A DNA stretch of 64,000 nucleotides from Arabidopsis thaliana (GCF_000001735.4 NC_003070.9:4650001-4714000), one strand, 5' to 3'; counted from the first letter of the stretch, positions 1-12,817 are shown. Notes: generated by a model from the sequence alone, not told the origin. Numbers and translations: made by a program.

Positions 1-786
1 TAAATCTTTGTTTGCCATGAATGTTTTTTTTTTATTTTTTATGATGCAAGTCTATTTATGCGGCGAACTGAAATTTTGGGAGTAAGATTTGGTATTATAT
101 CGTCATAAGAACCGATACATTTAATATTTTTGATAATCGAAATTTATCATTCATTTGAATTTTATGATTAAAAACTCGACGCCTGGAAATTCAGCAACAT
201 ATACTTTTTTTTTGATAAAAACTTTCAGCAACATATTGGTACAAACAAATTTATTGGTAACTAAGGCAGACTTTCTTGCAATCTTATAAAAACACATAAA
301 GAGAAGTACGGACATAAAATAAAACAACGAAAACATTACTTTAGTATTCTCTTGAAAGTTACATGTAACTGATCTAAAATTTCATGTCGACCAGACTTGA
401 TTAATACTAAAAATGATGTCACCTGGAACACCTGTTCTGCCAGTGCGAATTAATTCACATCGATCGTGAAACTAATTTTTTTTTATCTTTTTGGAACTGA
501 CTCAATGTTATTTTGAGTTTTGTAGGTTTTTGATTCATACATATTTTTAGGACACTTATCGCTTGAAAAAGGCTTTAAATTGAGAACAATATACTATTTA
601 TCGTACGTCCATGATCATCACTAATATTCTTAACTAACTCAAGTTGGCTAAAAGAAAAAAAGATATAGAAGAACAATATTTTTTCTCGATAGAGAATAAC
701 ATTATTAATGATATTATATCATATAATATAGTATGATCCTTAGGAAATCTACAGTCTTGACATAAGCAGAACAATGATCAAGATCA

Positions 787-1377
787 TTAACACAACTCAA
801 AATCTCTGCCGCTTTGGTTCGAATCCGATCTAGAGTTTGATATCGAATCTTCGAGCTCTCTTAAAAAACTGTTGTCGTCTTCGTTGTGTGACTTTATCTC
901 AGAGATCAGCTGTCTGAGATCAGAAGTTTCCTCTTTAAGCTTAGCGTTCTCCTTTAAAGCAAGCTCATGGCTTTCAGATACGCGGTTCAGCTTATCCATA
1001 AGACAGTGGTTATCAGTGCGAAGTCTTATCACTTGAGACCAAAGCTCATCGAGATGTCTCTGCTTTCTCATTCTTGACCTACGAGCAGATTCCCTGTTAG
1101 AGATCATTCTCCTTTGTTTCCTCTCATCGATGACCATACTTTGTTGGTGATCTTCGTCTGAAGTTGAGTTGTTGCTCGTCATTAGATCCTGACCATTGGA
1201 TGATGAAGAGTAGTTGTTGTTGTTGATCAGACCATTGAGGTGGTAGAAGGAGGAACAAGAAGTAGGAGAAGAGGGCATGTTGAAGTACTCAGACTCCATG
1301 ATTGGTGTTTGGTTATTATATTTATCTGGTGGTAGATAGTGGAAGTATCCAGTGAGTTCGGCTGGAATCGTGTTCAT
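787..1377 (-). CDS. bZIP58: bZIP transcription factor, group S type (bZIP58)
   Basis: Intronless 196-residue basic leucine zipper protein, a nuclear DNA-binding factor expected to bind ACGT-core elements as a homo- or heterodimer. The basic region (about residues 86-108) holds the invariant N-x7-R signature (N94, R102). The first zipper leucine is ten residues later (L112), followed by L119, L126 and V133. The N-terminus is Ser/Asn-rich and the C-terminus acidic. Small, intronless and with a long zipper, it fits group S. An in-frame upstream Met would give 249 residues. I chose the Met at 1377 because a TATA box at 1516-1522 puts transcription start downstream of the longer start, and because 196 residues fits the family. 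The symbol is recalled from the locus order. I see no conserved sucrose-control uORF in the short leader. Confidence 0.93.
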   Translation of the reverse strand: MNTIPAELTGYFHYLPPDKYNNQTPIMESEYFNMPSSPTSCSSFYHLNGLINNNNYSSSSNGQDLMTSNNSTSDEDHQQSMVIDERKQRRMISNRESARRSRMRKQRHLDELWSQVIRLRTDNHCLMDKLNRVSESHELALKENAKLKEETSDLRQLISEIKSHNEDDNSFLRELEDSISNSRSDSNQSGRDFELC

Positions 1378-1515
1378 GATCTTTGCTTTGATTTGTTTCG
1401 TGATATGTCTTGTGTTGTTGAAAGATAGTTTGTGGGATGTTTTTAGAGCTAGAGAGGGAGGGTTCTGTGTGTTGTGTGAAGTGGTTTTGAAGTAAGAGGA
1501 AGAGAGGGCTAAGGG

Positions 1516-1522
1516 TTTTATA
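1516..1522 (-). promoter_or_regulatory. TATA box of the bZIP gene
   Basis: On the minus strand TATAAAA lies about 140 bases before the chosen start codon. The leader between about 1490 and 1377 contains no other ATG. Confidence 0.6.
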
Positions 1523-1599
1523 GAGGAGGGAGGCAAAGTTATGTAGAAAATGGTGTTGAATATAATTCATTATTTTAGTAAAAATATTAGATACATAAA

Positions 1600-2009
1600 G
1601 ATTAGTTCATTCAGAAAGTTCTAATACGATGATTTGTAATACTCGATTTCGTATAAATAAATATAATTAATTAATGATGGTATAAAAAAATAATCTACTT
1701 GATTATATATACGACAAATATATTGTTTCTAAGATTATTTTATTTTTTCTTTTGTTTTTTTTTGTAGAACCACAAAGTTAATATTGTTTAGGTGGACTAA
1801 CTTTATTTGGGTGGATTGGTGGATTGATGGTTTTATGAGATGTCTCCAAAATTCAGCCAACTTATACTTTATTTGTTGCATATGAGTTGAAAAAGTTCGC
1901 TCACGTTTCAATAACTTTCTAGCATTTTTTGTGGCTGCCTTCTTTTTGTCACTTGAGATGAATAATCAAATTACAAAAACTTCTTTACCAGATGGAATAG
2001 TATTAAATT

Positions 2010-2040
<31 letters not shown>

Positions 2041-5000
2041 ACCAATTGCATGACATATATAAATTTAAATGGCTAAATAAAATAAAAATAAAACGCTATT
2101 TATTTATATAGAAAACTTCGTATAACACATTTTAAATCCAATTTTTAACTAGAAATAGCTATTGCCTCCACAATTAACAGTACTATTGAAATATATAATG
2201 CTAATATGCATAATAGCTATGATTGTCTTATGTCATATCACCAACCATAAATATTTTTCGCGTATTAGATAAATTACTGTATAAACCACTGTAGTAATCA
2301 TATCTCTCTCTTTTTTCTTTCTTTTGTGTTTGTGAGTAACCGTTAATTAATCATAGCCAATAAATATATGCATCATACAAGACAAATATTGCCGTAATTC
2401 CTTACGTACTTAATTCACTTCACCAAGAACAAACACTTTTTCTGGAAAAAAAATTATTGGGCATGGAAAATTATATTGTTTGTGAAAATTTCAAGGAACG
2501 AAAACAAGGTGGGGTTTCCACTTGCTGCTCTAATTCAAGAAGTCTTAATTTTTATGATTGGCGACTAAGTTGAAATATAGATTAATTTCAAGCATTGCAT
2601 CTACCATGTGATATCTCCAGTAGTAAAAAAAAACATAAAATCGAAAAAAAAAATATGACTGAGAAATGTCAATAATTACATTTTTTTCATTCATAATTAA
2701 GTATGATCTGTGTAGACTTGACCGATGAGTGTTAATTGAGTGATATGGCTCTAATCCACAAGACTATAACTACTCCATACCTTTTCAATGCCTATTTGTT
2801 TCCTAAATGAACTAGTAATCATTAATCAAGTCCATTTAAAAACTAATTAATTAGGTGTTTTCCCACTATTGATCTTAATTAATAAATCAAACGACATGAG
2901 ATAAGTTTTAATTGTAGATAACAAGAGACGCCTAAATCCATGTCTCTCTCGCTCTATAATTGTATAGATAAAGTGGTTTTTAATAATTAACATACAACAA
3001 GTTTAAATAAAATCATCGTCCATGCCTTCCTATACTACATTGTTTTCAAATGCAGATCGAAAAACGAACTAGAAAAGTTTTTGGTGTGGAGTCATCGAGT
3101 TAGTCCGGTCAGATCATGGGCTGTTACACAATTCAAGACACTAATCATACAATAATAATATATAAAGTAATCATAAGATATTTTAAATCATAATTAATTA
3201 ACACTAATATAGTAATATATACTGTAACTAAATCTTGAATATTATAAAATCCTAACTGGAGAAAAACGTAAATGATAAATAAATCTCTAATATTTGAAGA
3301 AAAAAATTCTACCAAAAGGACTCGAAAAAAGAACAATATATATTTCAATTAATGGAAGGAAACCATAATTAATAATAATAATAATAATAATTAAAAAATC
3401 AGAAATAACCATGAATCAACAGTCTCCAAACGCTAATTATGTATTTTATCCAGCTTCCACTCCAACAGTCCAAGCCTTTTACTATATTTGAATGTTGACC
3501 GCTGAAATCCTTATTCTATTAAAATTACTAAGCCATTCAGCATTTAGCAATATGATTCGTCCATCAACATAACTCCAATCACATCTACATTATTCCTATC
3601 TTAAAGAAAATTTTAACAAAATTTGGTAATCCTTTCCATACTATTCGCGTTCTCTGTGTTAGAGTGTTAGTAGTTATTGCCAGAGAGAGGTCTCGATTCC
3701 CAAACATGTTTAATCTATTATGTTAGTTCATTGTCTAAAATAAATTTACCAAAAAAGAGACAAATGGGAACACAGATAAGACGTGATTTGATAAATCAGA
3801 CAAGAAAATGTAATGAGTGGGTCCAAACATTTTGTAGTGACGCCTCATGGCCGGCGCACCAATTCACCGAGACACAACTTAAACATTTACTTAACATGCT
3901 AACTTGCTTTCATAGTCTATCTCACAATTGAGTTTAGTTTGAGTTCACTGAAAAGAACAAAAGAGTAAACAAAGTGGTGCAATACTTTCCATTGACTAAT
4001 TGACTTTAAAAGCCCTCAGCAAACTTTATTTTGACCTTATCTGACGATTTAGTATTCGTTTCCTTACCGGTGAATTTAGTGGTAAATTGCTGGTGAATGG
4101 TAACATGTCGTTTACAGTTTCATTCTGCACTTTTACATCAGAAACTTTATTTGGTCATTGATCGATTTTATCTGTTGTTTGTTTTTGAATTTTTAATATT
4201 GTAGTTTATTCTAAAAAAATATTTTCATATATCGTTCACTTATTTCGATATGTTATCCATAATATTCTTAGCTTATTAATGTAGACTATCCACTTTTTCT
4301 TTAGTTATGTTCATTTGATTTGGTAATACTAACTAAAATATATATCTCTTTTTGGGGTCAAAAACTATATATCTTTTCCACAAAATAATTGTTCTTAAAA
4401 TAAGTAATGATTTTTAGAAGACTATTTGACTCATTTTCCACAAATGGCCTACTTAATACGAACTTTAAATTTGAAAGATGCACATGAGAATCTGTTAATC
4501 AAATCTGTATAGTTTATAACTATCTATAGAAACACGAAACTTTGTTTAAGAAAGGGTAATAAAACTTCCACAAAGTTTTCATGCATTATAGAAAAGAAGT
4601 CTCATTTCGTTTTGACCAAAAATTCCTCTATAAATTTGTTCGTAACATAATCAAGAAAGTAAAATTCGGTCGACACTGCAAGAGAAAAGTTGTTTTATGT
4701 GATAGGACAGCACGATAAGGGACTGTGTTGAGCACGCGTCAGCGGAAAATTTCATGTCTTCTTTTGTAGTTTTCTAGTTTCAAATATAACCATATAAGAG
4801 CCTATGACCCCTATGGTACAATTTGATTATTGAAGTGTACCATTTTGCAAATAACATCATGACGACTGTCTCCACTTTCCCCCATTTCACTTCAAAGCAG
4901 CTCCATATTTATATAGTTTCCCTATAAATATTTGATTGGACTAAAGAGGATAAGCTTGTCTCTTTTTTTTTTCCTTCATTCTAAAACCTTGTGTTGTGTG

Positions 5001-8000
5001 TTGATCTAGACCCATCTTCGTTGTATGCCTCAAGTATCCCTCTAGAAGATGTCACTAACCCTTAAAAAAAAAGTAATCGCTAAAGGTCACTATGTTTTTC
5101 TCTGTTTGGAAAAAGATTTGATATCATTTTCAACAGTTTCGACCCGGTCACATCTAATCACTCATAGCTATTTTTTTCTTCTTGGTCTTCATCGTCATAG
5201 TTTATCAATAATCAAATTTTTAGACCCAATCTCATATTGATATTGTATAATTTATATAACTGTTTCAGTGTTACCATGATATTTATTACGTAGGACTACA
5301 GAAAAAATCGATTTTTGTCGTCACCAGTAACAACACATTCATTTGTCAACGAGTTTTGATCACCAGCCTAACATGATCATCTAATGATTTTACCCACAAA
5401 AATCATAATAAAACTATTCTTTCAGTGATTAATTCTGCTATAGTCCTATGCTATGCGATGTTTCTGTAAGACACACTTTCAAAAGGACGTAAATATTTAA
5501 CATTAAAAAGTAAATTACATCGTCACTATTTTTTCTCTTATAATACAAAACTTTAACTAAAATGTGAAAGTTAAAGCACGGGCATACGGCACCTCATCTA
5601 GTTGATGATTAATTTGTGATCGTAATTAATTTTCTTGGCTTAAGCAATCAAAATTAAGGTAGTGATCCACTCACACTTCCGCCACTAATTAATTTAACCA
5701 ATTAATGAATTCATTTAATTTATTGGGGGCTAAACCTATCTTATTAATTACGTAAACCATTTTGCCAGTTCTTTGCTGTCTGACTGTCGACACGTGTCGT
5801 TCCCAGCTAATTTAGTTACATTTCTGAATTCTGTGAGTGACAAATAGTCGATCCATCAAACACATATTTTAACATTTTGTATTAATTAATTAACGATGAT
5901 AACATGTCACAGTCAAGTCAGGTGTGTGTTACCTAAACCTAGTATTAAGATGCCTCTGTCTCATATTGTTAGCAAAGACGTGCAGTAATACCGTAATGTG
6001 TCTCTATCCGTCCGTATTTATATAATGGAGGACTTATGAAGGCTTTTACCCTTTTCAGATATACATTAAAAATTCTAATTGCCTTTTCTTTAATCATATC
6101 TCCATAAGATATATATAATGTATAAAAAACATCTCCATAGGTTTTAGTTTTTTTTTGTTAAAATAAAAATACTACCAATTGATAACAAAGTTTACTACAA
6201 ACACTGAATTCTTACTATTGAATAAATAAATAAATACAGAAGTCGACAAAAAAAAAAGAATAAATAAATAAATATAAATACATCTCTCATATTCAAATAA
6301 AATATTTAGGAACAACTATAGTTTTTTTATACATCTTTTGTTTAGCCAAATATTTAGTTTAGTGATTCGTATTAGTATGGCTATCTTGTCATAAGCTCGA
6401 CCTTTTTTTGTTGTCAACATCATAACCTCGATCCATACTTAGAAGTTAGAAATATGCATGTGTATTAGAAGACTATTAATGCACTAATAGTTCAGTGATT
6501 TGTATAGAATGGCTACCTTGTCATAACCTCAATTTCACACACACACAAATAAAACGATAAAATTAGCCACAAATTTCTTCAGCTTTTAAAAATACAACTG
6601 CAGTCTAACGATTTCTGTTTTTGCATAAACGAATAGTGTCTAACTACTTACTTAGTTTTAAATTCAACTCGATATGATATCTAAAAGAGAGTTTGTAAAA
6701 AATTATTGTCGGAACACATCTTCAGCTACTTACTAGATTTTTCTTTTTGTAATTTAATAAGATATTATCACTTTGTTTTGTAAGATTTAATCGCTAATTG
6801 GAGTCGGTGTTTGGCGAGAAGAGGCAGTACATAGAGTGATGGAAATTGACTTGAAGAGGCAGATTATCCAAACCATAACATTTCAAACCACAAATTTAAT
6901 ATAGTAAATTAAAACAGCAATGAAAAAGGGTGAACACAGAATTTAATACTACAAAATTTCAACGAAGGAGAGCCACATATTCTCTGATGAGCCCCTTCGC
7001 ACGAAGTAGCCAACTAGTAAGCGACAAAAAAAAAATAAAAATACATTTAAAAATAAGTGATCTTGGAGAAAAACAAATCAAGACAAGGATTTGTGTTTAT
7101 TTAAATAAGATAAATAAATCATTGGCACCTTTGAACCTAACTGCTGCGAACTGGCGTCAGCAAATGTCCACATCAAAACGTTGGAAACTCCATATTGAAT
7201 TGGAAGATTTAATTATCATTTATATTATAAGGTAAGGCTATATGGTTAAAAGATAAAAAGTATAAATGATAACAATTTGGGAGAAATGGATTAGATCCAA
7301 AATGCTTTAATCATCCCACTATTTCTAGGGTTTAATCCTTACTGTCTCTTTGTAGGGTTTAATGCATGGACTTATGCCCAGACATGTTAAAAGAAAATAC
7401 TTAAACCTCTACAGGGCTAGCTACTAGATAATTCTATTAATATTATAGATGAAATTAGTAGATTACATAACCAAGCTGGATTGGTATATAAATTGTGGTC
7501 CATGTTAACACCTTGAATTTTCGAACCCACCTCCTTTCGAAATAAGAGTTTTAGTGGGCAGTGGCATCCAAAGAATGATCTAACAATTAAAAATACTTTA
7601 AAAATATATATGCTCCATTATATTATTCCCTTTGCGAGGCAAACCAACTTCACCACGGTAAGAGCCCGAATCAATTCTAGATAATATTATGCTTAGGTCA
7701 AATCATGCTTCTCTATTTCTAGATCAAGACATACATATCCATTCATATTCTATGTTTACACATATGTACGAACATATCTTGATTTATTATATATTTTGGA
7801 TTTCGTAAATAAATAAGTAAACAAACTTTATATAATGTTCTTTTTCCGCCAGGAAATGAACTTTTTGTGGGTTTAAAAAAATACTTTTTTGGTTGTTCTT
7901 TACACATTCGATATATCTAATTTTAGATGTCTCTCTTTATTTAATCCATGAGATATTGAGATATGTGGCTGATCCTTTTATGTTGTTTTAAATTCCCTTA

Positions 8001-8240
8001 GGCTGGTAAGAATTCATAGAAGCCGCATTTATATGAAGAGGGGCTAGTCTAGAAGACGGATCAAAAACCAACAAGATATCTTAACATACTGTTTGAAAAA
8101 TTAAATGGTAGGTTACTCCTACTTTGACTCCCTTACATACTAACAAGTAAGTCAACATTCAATTTCAAAATCACACTGTATTACCATAATGACGGTCCAA
8201 GATAGCTTTTAAACTTATGAAACTTATGAATGCAATTAAC
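1600..8240. other. gene-poor AT-rich intergenic region
   Basis: I see no convincing gene here. Open frames at 3145-3348, 3677-3931, 5049-5240 and 6930-7235 have no recognisable domain, no codon bias and no supported splice partners. A TATA-like TATAAATA at 4923-4930 and a palindromic ACACGTGT at about 5790-5797 could belong to an unrecognised non-coding transcript, but nothing confirms that. The stretch holds simple repeats: (AT)n at 2011-2036 and (AAT)n near 3368-3391. Confidence 0.6.
2011..2036. repeat. (AT)13 microsatellite
   Basis: Twenty-six bases of uninterrupted alternating A and T. Confidence 0.95.
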
Positions 8241-8248
8241 TAAATAAA

Positions 8249-8440
8249 GGGTTTGATTGGTAACAAAAAGCTGTATAAGTTTTTTAGTTGTAAAGCTGTT
8301 AGAATGAGCTGTACAATAAAGCTGTACAAAAAAATTAAGAGTAAAACTTTCTATAATGCTTTTGATAGAGTTTTTGTGATTGGTAACTGTCAAACCTGTA
8401 AAAAGCTGTACTGCTATGATAATTATTGTCATTCAAACCC
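8249..8440. mobile_element. short MITE-like element with terminal inverted repeats
   Basis: A 192-bp segment starts GGGTTTGATTG and ends with the near complement CATTCAAACCC. Inside, the phrase GATTGGTAAC followed by AAAAAGCTGTA occurs near both ends (about 8255-8275 and 8377-8410). There is no coding capacity. It resembles a non-autonomous DNA transposon, possibly hAT-like. The flanking 8 bp do not form a clean target-site duplication, so the family assignment is open. Confidence 0.45.
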
Positions 8441-8602
8441 AATTACTTGATTCTTTTGTTCTTACCAAAATTAATTTTATTTTTTTTTTAATTTTTACTA
8501 CAAATAGTCAAAGTTTTTGCAATAAGCTTTCCTCTCTATATAGAGGAGATAATTTATTCACATCGAAATTTTATTCCCATTGCAAAGACTTAATTAAAAT
8601 CT

Positions 8603-9010
8603 ATGGCGAGACTTATCTTTCATTTTGTATTTGCTCTTATCCTTGCAGCTTGTAAGAATACGTTACACATACCATAGCTTTGAATGTGAAATATCCATTT
8701 TACCCGTCTGGCAACATTTACTAAATTTTTTAATCTTTTGGATGCAGATTTATTGTCGGTAACTGATGCGATACCTAGAGGATGGCAAGAACCGTGCTTT
8801 TGTCCTTCCAAAAATCCTTACTGCGACTGTGGCGATGATCTTCAAGTTCCTACTACTTCAGTGATTAGTCCTAAACCTATAATTGAGCAGTGTGCGCGTT
8901 GCGAAAGAAACTCTCAATGCAACAAAGTTTGTCCGGCAACGTGCAAATACAAAGTCTGTATATTTAATCGAACATGTGAGTTCAGTACATGTCATTGCTA
9001 TAGATGTTGA
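8603..9010 (+). CDS. defensin-like secreted cysteine-rich peptide 1 (14 Cys)
   Basis: Two exons, 8603-8651 and 8748-9010, joined in phase 1 as in the other genes of this cluster, giving about 103 residues. Exon 1 codes for a signal peptide (MARLIFHF plus a hydrophobic stretch ending AA). Exon 2 codes for the mature peptide. It has 14 cysteines: four in a first block (CFC, then CDC) and ten in a second block of about 40 residues that starts QCARC and ends CHCYRC. Typical plant defensin-like peptides have six to eight, so this copy is extended. It is probably secreted; DEFL families act in defence or reproductive signalling, but no role can be read from the sequence. The leader has a TATA-like CTCTATATAG at about 8535. 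It is the first of four tandem DEFL genes and the most divergent. Locus by recall: AT1G13605. Confidence 0.8.
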
Positions 9011-9099
9011 TTGATGCAACTTCGGTGAAAGTAATAAAAGAAGAAATGTCGAGCTTACATGCATGGCTTTTACAAATATATGGAAATGAATATTTCTCA

Positions 9100-10650
9100 T
9101 TATATTAAATTTGCAACGTATGTGTCACGTATTCGATGGGGTGGTGTATGTTTTAAATTCTCATTAATATGATAAGCCAAAAAAGACCTTTGATTGATAT
9201 AGCTAGGTAAGAAATGTGGAAGACTTTAAAACAAAAAGTTGGAATTAATAAGATAACTCTTGTCCAGATCAGGTAGTTGAGAACAACAGAAGCTAATTAG
9301 CACAAATGGGTGCTCTGATCTCTGATGAATCGTAAAATAGAGGTATGCGTGTGTTTAGTAATAGCTGTACGTCTGAAACTCAAATCAGAAGTAGAGGTGG
9401 TGACTAACAAAACAAAAACGTGTACGCCCATTTTTGATATTACGTGTATATATTACAAAAAGAGAAGCCGAAACATATTTGACTAGAAGATATACCATAT
9501 AACAAGATCAACGAAGTTCTAAATAAGAGAGAAAGAGATAAATCAAGAATTTTTTTTTCTGTTAAAGAAGAGAAATCAAGACTTAAAAGAAAGGAAGAAA
9601 GGAAGAAAGGAAACAAAAATGAGCAATGTTGCCTCTGTTGCCATCATATCTTTAACTTGAATTTTCGTTTTTATCAATTTAACGTACGTGTAGGATTTGT
9701 GAACTAATATAATTTATTGTTTGACTAATAGAATGGACTGGGATATGTGTTGAAGCATGAAAATGACAACTAATTAAATAAGTTTGACTACATAGAGGAG
9801 TTTGAAATATATCCAAAAGATTGTTTTACAATGCCAAAACTATATATTAGTACCTCTGTTTTAGTATTAATTTCATTTAAAACATACTTTTTTTTTTTAA
9901 ACATACTTACCTCTGTTCTAAAATGTATTTCTATGAATCGTTTTAATTATAATTAATTTAGAGAGTTTAATTATTTTAGTGTTGCGTATAAAGTTTGACA
10001 CTTTCACTGAATTAATTTCAATTTTTATATAGTATACATAAAATTTTCTCACTATTTTTATCTCTATACATTTATTAGTTTTCATCTTTGCTCGTTTTAC
10101 ATATTCTGATTTTTAATACTAATTAGTTAAAATCATATATTTACGATAAATGCATATTGATTTTATTAATATCAAATGAAGTATAATAGATTAAAATATA
10201 TTTATTGTTAGTAATAGTAATATTCATATACTTTTGATGCAAATCTAAAACTTTATTGTAAACATAATTTTAAATGCTTCTTTTCTTTGATTACTTTTCT
10301 AATGTTATTATAATTTAAACATCAATGTATGCTCATTAATTAAACCTTTAATATTTTAAGATAAAAGTTTTCGTTGATATAATTATTATCTTACTGTTAC
10401 CAATTAAATCTATCATATTCTTGTATTTACTATTTTGAAAATTATTCAATCCAGTTAACTTTTAAAATTTAAAATTACATTTCTTATTTATCTTTACTCA
10501 AATTAATTAATTTCGAATTTAGGATAAATTTAATTGTCAATATTAAGTATACTAAAAACACACACAAAGTTTTTAGTAGTTATTTTTGAAAACTTTAAAT
10601 CTAATCAAATTAACTTTTTCCAAATGATATTTAATAAAAAAATATTAAAC
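9100..10650. other. intergenic, AT-rich
   Basis: I see no gene between the first and second defensin-like genes. The sequence is very AT-rich with a few purine-rich runs (for example around 9585-9615). Confidence 0.6.
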
Positions 10651-10679
10651 TAATTAAGAACAATGAATACTTTAGCGTG

Positions 10680-10687
10680 TATAAATA
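10680..10687 (+). promoter_or_regulatory. TATA box of DEFL gene 2
   Basis: TATAAATA lies about 98 bases before the start codon at 10778. Confidence 0.6.
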
Positions 10688-10777
10688 CCAAAAGCCCATC
10701 ATCACAAACCAATAAATCATTTACATCCGCTAGTTTAAATTCATTAGACAGAGTCATTTTCAAACTTGGAGACAAAT

Positions 10778-11098
10778 ATGAACAATTTTCGAATAACCAT
10801 TGTTGCGTTCTTAGCCGTTCTTGTCTTCACCACAACTGGTATTTAGTTTCATTATACATCAGTGTTACGCTTAGATTGTTGGCCGCTTTGACAAAAACAA
10901 CGTTTTGATTAATTAACTATTTTTTTAATTTGTTTCGCAGTTACGAATTCTTTGGATGAACCTAATATGGACACTATATCCAAATCCAGAGAATACAAAT
11001 GTAAAATTGACCTGGATTGTTCAAACCACATTGCATGTAGGCATTGTTCTTATCGCAATTGCAAATGCGATCATGGAACCTGTAAATGCATGCCATGA
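10778..11098 (+). CDS. defensin-like secreted cysteine-rich peptide 2
   Basis: Exons 10778-10838 and 10941-11098 join in phase 1 to give a 72-residue precursor. Exon 1 is almost entirely signal peptide ([14 protein letters not shown], then a hydrophobic tail). The second exon carries eight cysteines, ending in the pattern C-K-C-x4-C-K-C-M-P. Exon 1 is nearly the same as that of the genes at 11682 and 12818, which shows recent tandem duplication. The product should be secreted to the apoplast. Role unknown; antimicrobial or signalling functions are known for the wider DEFL family. The upstream Met at 10663 belongs to an unrelated frame across the leader. Confidence 0.85.
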
Positions 11099-11571
11099 CT
11101 CTTAACCCACAAGGCCACAAGCCATTGATCCAACTGCATCTTCAACTCGTCTTAATCTCTCCTATATATGTACTCTTTTGTTTGTAATGCAAAAGAAAAT
11201 AAAACATAATATTTTCAGTTGATAAACTACTAATGAAATATTATACGTCAACGAAATTTAGTATATAAACTACAAAACGGCAAAAATAGCTTTCTCGAAA
11301 CCAACAAAGTTAATTGGACAAACGACAAAAAAACTCACAAAAGCCATAGATAGATTTTTCATTAACCACGTAACCGACACTTTCTTCTTTTGGGATAAAT
11401 CTATTTTTTTTTAAAAGCCATAGATTCTTAGGACACCTTATTTTAATGAATTATCTAAATTTAATCGGACATTACAAACGTAACATATACTTACATATGC
11501 GTTATTTAATGAAAACATTGACAAAAGTAAATCATTTTAGGCAACGAAACTTTCTGGACCCCAGAATGCTC

Positions 11572-11581
11572 TATATATATA
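11572..11581 (+). promoter_or_regulatory. TATA box of the broken DEFL copy
   Basis: TATATATATA lies about 110 bases before the ATG at 11682, the same spacing class as in the intact neighbours. Confidence 0.5.
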
Positions 11582-11681
11582 CCTATTATTGTAGTCTTCC
11601 AATATTATTACATCGCAAACTAAGCTATAGTTATTCAGACCTCAAATTCTACAAACGAAATCGGTTAAGAGCTAGGAGAAA

Positions 11682-12029
11682 ATGAGCAATCTTCGCCTAA
11701 CCATTGCAGTGTTTTTGGCCGCTCTTGTCTTCACTGCGACTTAGCTTGTACTTAGTTTTTTCTTTTAATCTCAAATTGAATTTCTTTATTGTTTCTTATA
11801 CAAGAACTGTGTTTTGAATAAACTTTTTTATTGGCAGTTTCAAACTCTGTGGTGGAAGCCAAGGGGAAAGAGGCCACAATCAAATTTTCATGCAAAAAGA
11901 ATTCGGACTGTTTTACAAACATTGCTTGTTATGCTTTGTACTGATTACCGATGTGATAAAGGATTATGTAAATGCCATGGTTTTGGTGGAGAAAAGGAAA
12001 ATCCCACAGCTGCGCCATTAACTGCTTAA
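11682..12029 (+). pseudogene. defensin-like gene 3, disrupted copy
   Basis: This is the third tandem copy. Exon 1 starts at 11682 and matches the neighbours for 20 codons, but the splice donor is altered. Where the intact copies read ACTG then GTAATTAG or GTATTTAG, this one reads ACT followed directly by an in-frame TAG. Exon 2 begins after the acceptor ending at 11837. It keeps the family cysteine pattern up to about 11935, then shifts frame: one extra T relative to the neighbour near 11933-11938 moves the last cysteines into another frame, which stays open to 12029. So there are two independent lesions, a lost donor with an early stop and a 1-base insertion. A different splice form producing a short secreted peptide cannot be excluded. 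An annotated DEFL model (AT1G13608, by recall) may exist here. Confidence 0.75.
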
Positions 12030-12493
12030 TTTCTCCATTTCTTTTTTAAATTTATCTTTTGTTTTCTTGTAATGCAAATGGATAATTAAAAAGATTTCAG
12101 ATCAAATTATATCCTATTAATTATTTTAAATCATTATATTTTATCTCATCTCTGCTTGATCCTTTTACATAAAAATATAATAATCACATCATCCATATTT
12201 TTTTTCTGCATTTGTACGTGTTAAAAACTGCCACTAGTGATTAAATCCGGAAGTTAATTTCAGGCAAAGTTAATTTAGTTTTTTCCACCAATTTTTTAAT
12301 TATTAAATTGTGTTTGGTTATATGAATAATACTAGGAAAAAGTATGAGATATTTTTGCCCTTAATAAGTGTCTTTTTTAAAAAAACAGCTTATTAATTAA
12401 TGACATTTAATGTAAATCTTAACACGTCCATAACTATTTACTTAAAAATGTTCCTCAATAAGTAGTATTAGATATTAGCAGTCAACTTTTCAC

Positions 12494-12512
12494 AAAAAAA
12501 AAAAAAAAAAAA
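12494..12512. repeat. poly(A) tract
   Basis: Nineteen A in a row upstream of the fourth DEFL gene; near it, TTAGTCAAC(A/T) recurs three times between about 12475 and 12580. Confidence 0.9.
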
Positions 12513-12686
12513 GATATTATTAGTCAACAAAATAAAAGATTTGTTTAGTCAAAAACAAAACTCCATATTATTAGTCAACAAAAATTATGATATTTTCATT
12601 TATGTTTACTATTAATGTATACAGATTTATAGTTCCAAACATTAAAAAACAGATAAAAACCACTCTCTACTTAACCATCATGCCCC

Positions 12687-12698
12687 TATATATATATG
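12687..12698 (+). promoter_or_regulatory. TATA box of DEFL gene 4
   Basis: A TATATATATATG run lies about 125 bases before the start codon at 12818, placed as in the neighbouring copies. Confidence 0.55.
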
Positions 12699-12817
12699 TT
12701 TTGTTCTGTCTTTTGTGTATACTATACACTAATTTCATTACAAACCAAACTAAAATAATATACATCGTTCATTTCATATTCAACAGAAGGAATCGGTTTT
12801 AAAACTCAAAGAGAAAA

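Noticed and set aside
1322-1570. 82-residue frame overlapping the bZIP start
   Set aside because: It begins upstream of the TATA box and overlaps the bZIP coding region in another frame.
3677-3931. 84-residue frame in the first gene desert
   Set aside because: No domain, no codon bias, no promoter and no splice partner.
4923-5070. Possible microRNA gene after a TATAAATA box
   Set aside because: No complementary arm could be found within about 200 bases and no known microRNA was recognised.
6930-7235. 101-residue frame
   Set aside because: AT-rich codons and no recognisable family; likely chance.
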